The position numbers and the translations under genes were made by a program. The notes below the pieces were generated by a model that was not told where the DNA came from, did no database searches, and saw nothing but the letters and a program-made list of their open reading frames with translations. Below, one piece after another: positions 1 through 5,024 of a stretch of 5,167 bases of DNA. The number at the start of each line of letters is the position of its first letter. The stretch's first letter is position 1. The DNA is from Bacteriovoracaceae bacterium (lineage in GTDB: Bacteria; Bdellovibrionota; Bacteriovoracia; Bacteriovoracales; Bacteriovoracaceae). Where the stretch lies: positions 1 to 5,167 of the forward strand of contig JAKLJM010000193.1 in the NCBI GenBank assembly GCA_023151145.1, given 5' to 3'.

Positions 1-339
1 TGAATCTTTAAAAAGTTTTTCGATAACTTGAATGATTTGAGATTGCTTAAAAGGTAAGGCTAGATAATCTTGATAAGCTTTTTTAAATTGACCTACAACT
101 TCGTATTCTCCTAATACTTGGCTTTTTAAACCAGAAATAGTTTCTAGCAGAAATTGATAGGCATCCTCACCTTGATAGGTATCAAAAGTTGTTTCTTCTT
201 CAAGTCTATAGAGAGGAGCAAGGTGGAAGCCTAAGATTAAAGTTCGCTGACAAGTTTTTAAAATAAAAACATCACCGCGTTCATTTTCTTTAATGCGGGT
301 TCCTGGTGGTAAATTTAAAACTTTAAGCGCTTCTAACAT
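1..339 (-). CDS. hemA: Glutamyl-tRNA reductase-like protein, N-terminal part (gene runs off left edge)
   Basis: Glutamyl-tRNA reductase reduces glutamyl-tRNA(Glu) to glutamate-1-semialdehyde with NADPH in the cytoplasm, the first step of C5 tetrapyrrole synthesis. The 113 visible residues match the family's catalytic domain: LKTCQRT at residues 28-33+ corresponds to the STCNRTE motif with the nucleophilic cysteine (Cys30 here, Cys50 in E. coli). Residues 69-89, containing SGL-S-VLGE-x4-GQ-KKAY, correspond to the SGLDSxVLGEPQILGQVKxAY block, and VIEKLF near residue 106 fits the start of the following helix. Oddities: the usual GxNHKTAP...RE opening block is absent, the conserved Asn after the cysteine is Gln31, and the conserved His of the HLxRVASG helix is Gln62. 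The ATG at 339 is the only standard start after an in-frame stop at 376-378, yet no Shine-Dalgarno sequence precedes it, only an A-rich leader. A divergent paralogue is possible. The family call is fairly sure; activity is not. Confidence 0.72.
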   Translation of the reverse strand, partial: MLEALKVLNLPPGTRIKENERGDVFILKTCQRTLILGFHLAPLYRLEEETTFDTYQGEDAYQFLLETISGLKSQVLGEYEVVGQFKKAYQDYLALPFKQSQIIQVIEKLFKDS

Positions 340-485
340 AGTGTTTAGTTTTTTTATTTTATTTTTAATCGTTGACTAAAATTATGAGTTTTAAGGAGTA
401 TAGCTAAAACCCAACAATGTTTTGTCACAGTTTTGTAGAAAAAACCCTAATTCCCGGAAGTTGGAACATTTTTTTTAAGGTTTTC
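340..485. other. Divergent AT-rich intergenic region
   Basis: This stretch separates the leftward hemA-like gene from the rightward small ORF and should hold promoters for both. On the plus strand TTGACT (372-377) is a good -35 hexamer, but the best -10 candidate, TATAGC (399-404), lies 21 bases away, which is too long for a standard sigma-70 promoter. On the minus strand TAAAAT (361-356) could be a -10 without a clear -35 partner. An AAGGAG at 393-398 is a perfect Shine-Dalgarno sequence but has no start codon at a usable distance; the ATG at 417 is 18 bases away. No RNA gene or repeat is evident. Confidence 0.4.
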
Positions 486-827
486 TTGCTAAAAATTGGC
501 TTAAGTTGTATATCAAATTCCATGGATAGCCTAACATTAAAAGACAAAGTGATAAAACTTTCAGAGCGACCACTTTATGGGGTTCCATTTCGTATATTTC
601 TTAAATTTGATCAAAAGCTTGATGGCGCTATTACTTTTTTCTTTAAACACTATGGTAAAACAAAATTCATGGTGGCGATGAGTAAGAAAGTTCAATATTT
701 AGGTATTGAAAAATTATGGAACAAGGGTCCAAAAGCATTTATCTATTTTTTCCTCTTCTATCTTATCCGCGATACAATTCTTTATATTTTAATCCCTATT
801 TGGGTGGCCAAAGTAGCAACTCCTTAA
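486..827 (+). CDS. Small basic protein of unknown function with hydrophobic C-terminal segment
   Basis: I do not recognise this protein. Read from TTG at 486 it has 113 residues. It is lysine-rich and aromatic in the middle (several FK/YG/KK clusters, residues 35-75) and ends in a hydrophobic stretch, about residues 84-108 (AFIYFFLF...IPIWVAKV), interrupted by Arg95-Asp96. This suggests a C-terminal membrane anchor or membrane-associated helix rather than a clean single span. The start was chosen because TAAGG (476-480) sits 5 bases before the TTG. The longer reading from ATG 417 (136 residues) and the shorter one from ATG 522 (101 residues) both lack a well-placed ribosome binding site. The absence of in-frame stops in this AT-rich DNA and the protein-like composition favour a real gene. 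It lies 65 bases upstream of the GuaB-like gene on the same strand and could be co-transcribed with it. No signal peptide is evident. Confidence 0.55.
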   Translation: MLKIGLSCISNSMDSLTLKDKVIKLSERPLYGVPFRIFLKFDQKLDGAITFFFKHYGKTKFMVAMSKKVQYLGIEKLWNKGPKAFIYFFLFYLIRDTILYILIPIWVAKVATP

Positions 828-862
828 TATCTTATAGTGTCGATCTTTTTTACCTTTTATTA

Positions 863-883
863 TTTAAGGCTTCGAACCTTAAA
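863..883 (+). promoter_or_regulatory. Leader hairpin immediately before the GuaB-like gene's ribosome binding site
   Basis: TTTAAGG (863-869) and CCTTAAA (877-883) form a perfect 7-bp inverted repeat around a 7-base loop, CTTCGAA. The 3' arm runs directly into the Shine-Dalgarno sequence AGGGGA (883-888), which is 5 bases from the ATG at 893. It may be an RNA hairpin affecting ribosome access or mRNA stability, or a DNA operator. The inverted repeat is seen directly; any role is inference. Confidence 0.4.
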
Positions 884-892
884 GGGGAATTT

Positions 893-1957
893 ATGGAATT
901 AATTTTTAAAGCACCTCAAATATTAACTCGTGGCAAAGGTTTAACCTTTGATGATGTTTTATTAATTCCTCAGTATTCGGAAATTTCTTCGCGAAAAATT
1001 CCTAGTCTTAAATCAAAACTTACAAAAAACCATACAATTGATATTCCTGTGATCACGGCAAATATGGATACGATTACAGAAATTGAAATGGCACGTGCTA
1101 TGGCCGAGCTAGGTGGAGTGGGATCTTTTCACCGTTTTCTTTCTGATGAAGAGCAAGCCAAACAAATTTTAGATTTAAAAAGTTTTTTAAAAGAAAAAAA
1201 TTTAAAATTACCGATCGCTGCATCTATTGGAGTTAAGGAAGAAGGAATTCGCCGTGCTCATAAATTAGTTGAAGCAGGAGTTGAGGTGATTACCTTAGAC
1301 ATCGCTCATGGTGATTCCATCATGATGATTGAAGTTTTAGATTATTTAAAAAAGAATTTTCCAAACGTAGATGTTATTGCTGGAAACGTAGCTACCGCGA
1401 CAGGAGTTAAACGTTTCATTGATCACGGTGCCGATGCAGTTAAAGTTGGAATTGGTCCAGGCTCAATGTGTACGACTCGTATTATTACCGGTCACGGCGT
1501 TCCGCAATTAACGGCCATTGCCCTTGCTGTTTCCATCGCAAAACCACAAGGAATTCCGGTTATTGCTGATGGGGGCTTGAAAAATTCTGGTGATATCGTG
1601 AAAGCTTTATCCGCTGGAGCTTCTACTGTTATGGTGGGCTCATTGGTTTCTGGAACCATTGAAACACCAGGAGAGATTAAAGGTGGTATGAAACAATATC
1701 GCGGGATGGCTTCTAAAGCCGCTCAAGTTTCTTGGCGCGGAGAAATGCCACAAGGTATGGCCGCTGAAGGTGAGTCGACAATGATTCCTTGTAAGGGACC
1801 AGTGGCCCATGTGATCAATGAATTAATGGGTGGTCTTCGTTCAGGAATGACTTATTTGGGAGTTGATTCGATTCCTCAGATGTTTGAGCGAGCAGAGTTT
1901 ATGGAGATGTCAGCATCTGGCATGAGCGAATCAAAACCACATGGAGTTCGCGTTTGA
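893..1957 (+). CDS. IMP dehydrogenase/GMP reductase family protein without CBS domains
   Basis: Family members interconvert IMP, XMP or GMP in purine nucleotide metabolism on a TIM-barrel core through a covalent cysteine intermediate. The 354 residues carry the signature blocks in order: FDDVLLIP (19-26), ANMDTITE (56-63), DIAHGDS (136-142), AGNVAT (163-168), the catalytic loop GPGSMCTTR with Cys193, ADGG (225-228), VMVGS, and GGLRSG (313-318). The two CBS domains of typical IMP dehydrogenase (about 490 residues) are absent; only some 26 residues (81-106) join the flanking blocks. The flap region (W281-R282-G283, then AAEGES around Glu292) lacks the Arg-Tyr pair of IMP dehydrogenase and resembles GMP reductase, whereas the C-terminal end (SASGM-ES-PHGV) resembles IMP dehydrogenase. 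I therefore leave the reaction open. ATG 893 was preferred over an upstream ATG at 716 because AGGGGA lies 5 bases before it and homology begins there. Its stop overlaps the next start. Confidence 0.9.
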   Translation: MELIFKAPQILTRGKGLTFDDVLLIPQYSEISSRKIPSLKSKLTKNHTIDIPVITANMDTITEIEMARAMAELGGVGSFHRFLSDEEQAKQILDLKSFLKEKNLKLPIAASIGVKEEGIRRAHKLVEAGVEVITLDIAHGDSIMMIEVLDYLKKNFPNVDVIAGNVATATGVKRFIDHGADAVKVGIGPGSMCTTRIITGHGVPQLTAIALAVSIAKPQGIPVIADGGLKNSGDIVKALSAGASTVMVGSLVSGTIETPGEIKGGMKQYRGMASKAAQVSWRGEMPQGMAAEGESTMIPCKGPVAHVINELMGGLRSGMTYLGVDSIPQMFERAEFMEMSASGMSESKPHGVRV

Positions 1958-3777
1958 AATTTTTAGACAAAATTTTACCTGAGGCCCTTAAAGATAATTT
2001 TACTTCCTCAAAATATTTAAAAATGGAAGAAATCGTTCTTTCTTATCCGAAACTAAAAGACCGGGTAAACGGTCGAGTTGAAGATCGCGATAAGGCCATT
2101 AAGAACTTAAAAGAAATTCGGGCCGAATTGTCTACGACAGTTTTTTATGGAGTAGAGAAATTTTTTGATACAACTCTGGCCCAGTTATATGATGGATTTA
2201 ATTTTAATGAAAATAGTATTGAGTTAAAAAACTATCTTAATGACCATAACGTTGTCTTAGTTCCAAATCACCAAAGTCATGCTGATTATGTGGCGATCAA
2301 TTATATGTTTTTTAAAAAATATAAGACGACTTTGTATGTAGCAGGGGGAAACAATCTTAATATTTTTCCGATTGGTCCCATCTTCAGAAAGTCAGGATGT
2401 TTTTTTATTCGGCGTTCATTTGCCAACGACATTTTGTATAAATTAACTCTGGAAGCTTATCTTTATTATATGCTTATAGAGGGAAATCCAATTGAGTTTT
2501 TCTTTGAAGGCGGGAGATCTCGCACTGGTAAACTTTTACAACCTCGTTTTGGTCTCTATCAAATGTTGATCGAAGCCCATAAAGAAATTCCTCTTGAAAA
2601 AAGAAGACCATTAGCATTTGTTCCAGTCAGTATTGTCCATGAATATGTTCCCGAACAAAAAGCTTTAGCGCGTGAACTTGATGGTGGAAAAAAAGTTAAG
2701 GAAAATGCCGCTCAAGTTTTCGGATTGATTCGACTTTTCTCTTATCAATTTGGTCATATTCATATTGCACTAGGAAAACCCATTGTCATAAAAGAGGTGG
2801 AAGAAAATTTAAAGCTTCAAACTCAGCGTTTAGCCTTTGAATGTTTCACGGAAGTGGGCAAGAATATGAACGTGACGCCTACTTCTTTGTTGGCCATGAT
2901 TTTATTAGATGAGCCAACTGGCGCACTGAAATGGGAAGAAATTCTTCAAAAAGCTCGTGCCATTATTCAGTTTTGTAAGAAATTTCAAATTCCTTTTACT
3001 GAATCCTTACAAGACGAAAATTTTGAAAAAGCACTCGGTCGCTCTATAGACATTTTAATTGGCAATAAAAAAGTAGAAGTGATCGGTACACCTCAAAGTG
3101 GCCATGTTTTCTATGCCATTATTGAAGATTCACGAAAAGAAATTCTTTATTTTAAAAACACCGTTCTTCATCACTTTCTGGTTCCTTGGATTGTGAATAT
3201 GGCATGGGTAAAACTTTTTAATGGTCAGATAAAAAATGTCGATGATTTAAAAAAGTTCTTCTTTGCTCAACGAAAACAATTAGTGTTTGAATTTTATCTT
3301 CCATCGATTAAAGAATTTCAAACGAAGGCCCTTGATATTATCTCAGATGCCGTTTCAAAGCCGGTTGAGTCACTAGATGTCTGTATGGAGCTTGATCATA
3401 AAGAATTATATCAAATTCTTTCTCGAGTAAGCCCATTTGCTCGCGTGAACAATTATTTATTAGAAGCTTATTATATTGCAGGTCTGGCCTTAATTGATCT
3501 TTATCGTGATCAAAAAGAGGGTTTTAAGCTTGATACTTATACTAAAAAGTCTAAGGAAGTTTTTGAAGCAGAAAAACGTTTAAAACGCGTCATTAAGTAT
3601 CCAGAGAGTTTTTCCATTCCACTTTCAAAGTCTAGTTTACAGTACTACGCCCATATAAAAATCGTTGAGTCTAAATCTGGTTTTTATCAAATCGTTGATC
3701 CTGAAAAATTAAAACTTGTGGTTGAAGGTTTTGAGCACGATTTAACCAATCAGCTTATTCTAAATGTATTAACGTAA
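1954..3777 (+). CDS. plsB: Glycerol-3-phosphate acyltransferase, PlsB family
   Basis: PlsB-type enzymes acylate the sn-1 position of glycerol-3-phosphate with acyl-CoA or acyl-ACP at the inner membrane, the first committed step of phospholipid synthesis. All four acyltransferase blocks are visible in the 607 residues: NHQSHAD with the catalytic His106 and Asp111 (HX4D); GPIFRKSGCFFIRR (141-154); EGGRSRTGKLL (185-195), which contacts the glycerol phosphate; and FVPVSIVHE (222-230). An ELDGGKKVKE stretch (241-250) matches the PlsB-specific ELRGxxKxKE segment, separating it from PlsC. It is about 200 residues shorter than E. coli PlsB (807), mostly at the N-terminus, and nearer the size of dihydroxyacetone-phosphate acyltransferases, so that substrate is an alternative. 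The start is TTG 1954, which overlaps the previous stop as TTGA; GGAG at 1943-1946 lies 7 bases upstream inside the GuaB-like gene. This implies translational coupling. The C-terminal 300 residues show no motif I recognise. Confidence 0.9.
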   Translation: MKFLDKILPEALKDNFTSSKYLKMEEIVLSYPKLKDRVNGRVEDRDKAIKNLKEIRAELSTTVFYGVEKFFDTTLAQLYDGFNFNENSIELKNYLNDHNVVLVPNHQSHADYVAINYMFFKKYKTTLYVAGGNNLNIFPIGPIFRKSGCFFIRRSFANDILYKLTLEAYLYYMLIEGNPIEFFFEGGRSRTGKLLQPRFGLYQMLIEAHKEIPLEKRRPLAFVPVSIVHEYVPEQKALARELDGGKKVKENAAQVFGLIRLFSYQFGHIHIALGKPIVIKEVEENLKLQTQRLAFECFTEVGKNMNVTPTSLLAMILLDEPTGALKWEEILQKARAIIQFCKKFQIPFTESLQDENFEKALGRSIDILIGNKKVEVIGTPQSGHVFYAIIEDSRKEILYFKNTVLHHFLVPWIVNMAWVKLFNGQIKNVDDLKKFFFAQRKQLVFEFYLPSIKEFQTKALDIISDAVSKPVESLDVCMELDHKELYQILSRVSPFARVNNYLLEAYYIAGLALIDLYRDQKEGFKLDTYTKKSKEVFEAEKRLKRVIKYPESFSIPLSKSSLQYYAHIKIVESKSGFYQIVDPEKLKLVVEGFEHDLTNQLILNVLT

Positions 3778-3781
3778 CTCA

Positions 3782-3816
3782 AAACTCTATAAGATTTACC
3801 CAATCTTGTAGAGTTT
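3782..3816 (+). terminator. Probable intrinsic terminator after plsB
   Basis: A 15-bp stem (3782-3796 with 3802-3816, one U-G wobble) closes a 5-base loop, TACCC, starting 4 bases after the plsB stop. The stem is AT-rich and its 3' arm ends in GAGTTT, but no long T tract follows (GTGCATTTAGG). A weak second hairpin ending in TTTT lies at 3825-3840. Efficient termination is therefore likely but not certain; a 3'-end-protecting hairpin is the alternative. Confidence 0.6.
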
Positions 3817-3828
3817 GTGCATTTAGGC

Positions 3829-3855
3829 TTGTAAGCTTTTAATATTTCGTATAAA
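3829..3855 (+). promoter_or_regulatory. Possible folE promoter
   Basis: TATAAA (3850-3855) is a good -10 hexamer, and TTGTAA (3829-3834) is a moderate -35 at a short 15-base spacing. It lies after the plsB hairpin and before folE, where a new transcription start is expected. If used, transcription would begin near 3862, giving a leader of only about 15 bases. The spacing makes this a weak call. Confidence 0.3.
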
Positions 3856-3872
3856 AACCTCATCGAGAGGTT
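3856..3872 (+). promoter_or_regulatory. Hairpin enclosing the folE ribosome binding site
   Basis: AACCTC (3856-3861) pairs perfectly with GAGGTT (3867-3872) around a 5-base loop, ATCGA. The Shine-Dalgarno sequence GAGAGG (3865-3870), 6 bases before the ATG at 3877, lies in the loop and 3' arm, so folding would hide it. This could damp or regulate folE translation if the transcript starts upstream of 3856. The pairing is seen; the regulation is inferred. Confidence 0.4.
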
Positions 3873-3876
3873 CATT

Positions 3877-4473
3877 ATGGTCATGTCCAAACAAAAGCGC
3901 CAGTTCCCTGGTGATAAAGAAAAAGCCAAAGCGGCTATTATTGAATTATTAAAATACTTAGGTGAAGACACCGATCGTGAAGGCTTAAAAGATACACCTA
4001 ATCGAGTGGTTAAGTCTTGGGATCGATTATTTGGTGGATATCTTCAGGATCCAGAAGATGTGTTAACAACTTTTGAAGAAGATGATGTAATCCCTCACGA
4101 CCAAATTATTCTTTTAAAAGACATTGAGTTTTATTCGACATGCGAACATCATATGTTGCCGTTTGTTGGAAAAGCACACGTTGCATATATCCCTAGTGAT
4201 AAAGTTGTAGGGATTTCAAAGCTTGCAAGAATAGTCGAAATTTTTTCACGAAGATTACAAATTCAAGAACGAGTCGGAAATCAAGTTTCTCATGCGCTCA
4301 TGGCCCATTTGAACGCGAAAGGCGCGGCTTGTATTATAGAGAGTAAACATTTTTGTATGACTTGTCGTGGAGTTGAAAAACAAAACTCTGTCATGGTGAC
4401 ATCATCACTTCGCGGGGTTTTTCTTGAGAAAAATGAAACCAGACAAGAATTACTTACGTTAATTAAAGGTTAG
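3877..4473 (+). CDS. folE: GTP cyclohydrolase I
   Basis: FolE opens GTP to 7,8-dihydroneopterin triphosphate plus formate, the first step of tetrahydrofolate (and related pterin) synthesis, as a cytoplasmic zinc-dependent decamer. The 198 residues match the family's normal length. The zinc ligands are present: Cys89 and His92 in STCEHHMLPF, and Cys160 in HFCMTCRGV, equivalent to Cys110, His113 and Cys181 of E. coli. Other family blocks are REGLKDTPNRV (34-44), VGISKLARIVEIFSRRLQ (111-128) and the C-terminal SLRGVF. An additional Cys163 follows the third ligand. ATG 3877 was chosen because GAGAGG lies 6 bases before it; ATG 3883, two codons on, is possible. It starts about 100 bases after plsB, beyond a terminator-like hairpin, so it probably begins a new transcription unit. 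It is followed 6-9 bases later by an unknown gene. Confidence 0.96.
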   Translation: MVMSKQKRQFPGDKEKAKAAIIELLKYLGEDTDREGLKDTPNRVVKSWDRLFGGYLQDPEDVLTTFEEDDVIPHDQIILLKDIEFYSTCEHHMLPFVGKAHVAYIPSDKVVGISKLARIVEIFSRRLQIQERVGNQVSHALMAHLNAKGAACIIESKHFCMTCRGVEKQNSVMVTSSLRGVFLEKNETRQELLTLIKG

Positions 4474-4482
4474 GGATTTTTG

Positions 4483-4953
4483 GTGGACGAACGTGAGCTT
4501 AGAGATTTTTTATTCAACTCTTCTTTAGATCAACTAAGTTCATCAACTCTTTCATCGAAGCGTATTCGTTTCGCAGTTAAAACCTTAAGTGATCAAGAAG
4601 CTCAGGCTGAACTGTGGCCTATGATTATCGAATTTAAAAATTTTTTGAAGTCACAATCACCCCAAACTCCTTATGCGGAAGAAATTTTTCTTCGCCCAAC
4701 GACTTTGGGCATAGATATCCTTATTCCGGTCACTGGACCTAAGACTACTCTTTATAATCATTATCAAGTCAGCGATGTTACTTTTTCTCAGCTTGGGGCT
4801 TTGGTCGTTCCTGAATTTTTGGCGGAAAAGGCACAAATATCGAGTTTTTTAACACTCTGCAGAGAGTTTGAAGAGCAAAATAGTGGCCAATTTCTAAAAA
4901 AGATTTTAGTTGAACTAAATTCTAAGGATTTGGCCCTTCATTTTTTTCTATAA
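4483..4953 (+). CDS. Conserved-looking protein of unknown function between folE and infC
   Basis: I do not recognise this 156-residue protein. It looks soluble: no signal peptide or membrane segment, an acidic and serine-rich N-terminus (residues about 1-25), alternating charged helices and short hydrophobic strands (for example GIDILIPVTGP near residue 85, LGALVVPEFL near residue 107), and a hydrophobic end, LALHFFL. The start is GTG 4483 or TTG 4480. AGGGA (4472-4476) overlaps the folE TAG stop and stands 6 bases from the GTG but only 3 from the TTG, which favours the GTG. The tight spacing implies co-transcription and likely translational coupling with folE, but nothing in the sequence ties its function to pterins. 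Its stop codon lies inside a palindrome preceding infC. No paralogue or motif helps further. Confidence 0.7.
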   Translation: MDERELRDFLFNSSLDQLSSSTLSSKRIRFAVKTLSDQEAQAELWPMIIEFKNFLKSQSPQTPYAEEIFLRPTTLGIDILIPVTGPKTTLYNHYQVSDVTFSQLGALVVPEFLAEKAQISSFLTLCREFEEQNSGQFLKKILVELNSKDLALHFFL

Positions 4954-4964
4954 AAGTTTTATAG
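4948..4964. repeat. Perfect 17-base palindrome over the stop codon upstream of infC
   Basis: CTATAAAAGTTTTATAG is perfectly symmetrical around G4956 and includes the TAA stop (4951-4953) of the preceding gene. As RNA it could form a 7-bp AT-only stem with a 3-base loop, too weak to be a convincing terminator; as DNA it could be a repressor site. No second copy was noticed in the window. Confidence 0.4.
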
Positions 4965-4984
4965 TGAAGACTACTTATTAATAT

Positions 4985-5008
4985 AAGGCCCATTTTTATC
5001 ACGGCCTT
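4985..5008 (+). promoter_or_regulatory. Hairpin in the infC leader
   Basis: AAGGCC (4985-4990) and GGCCTT (5003-5008) are a perfect 6-bp inverted repeat around a 12-base AU-rich loop. It ends 4 bases before the infC Shine-Dalgarno sequence GAGAGG (5013-5018). With four G-C pairs it is the most GC-rich local structure in this leader. There is no T tract after it, so it is more likely an RNA leader structure than a terminator. Function is inferred only from position. Confidence 0.4.
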
Positions 5009-5024
5009 TCCCGAGAGGTGTTTT

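Noticed and set aside
372..404. TTGACT...TATAGC as a sigma-70 promoter for the small ORF
   Set aside because: The 21-base spacer is too long, so it is mentioned only within the intergenic entry.
394..420. Minus-strand, hemA-frame residues LLGFSYTP upstream of the hemA-like start, vaguely like the missing GxNHKTAP block
   Set aside because: Three in-frame stops separate it from the ATG and the similarity is only a few residues; most likely chance, though it should be checked against relatives.
417..485. ATG 417 as start of the small unknown protein
   Set aside because: The AAGGAG upstream is 18 bases away, too far to serve it, whereas TTG 486 has TAAGG at 5 bases. It cannot be fully excluded.
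833..863. TATAGT (833-838) or TATTAT (858-863) as -10 elements for the GuaB-like gene
   Set aside because: Both resemble the consensus but neither has a credible -35 at 16-18 bases, and such hexamers are common in AT-rich DNA.
716..892. N-terminal extension of the GuaB-like protein by 59 residues from ATG 716
   Set aside because: It overlaps the end of the small ORF at 486-827, has no ribosome binding site and no family similarity; homology and a strong AGGGGA place the start at 893.
1177..1206. A- and T-runs in the GuaB-like gene as a possible slippage site
   Set aside because: They encode the Lys/Leu-rich linker that replaces the CBS domains, and the frame stays open with family motifs on both sides; no frameshift is needed.
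3750..3971. Minus-strand ORF of 73 codons over the plsB end, terminator hairpin and folE start
   Set aside because: It lies antisense to folE and across a terminator-like hairpin, with no recognisable protein features; it is a shadow frame.
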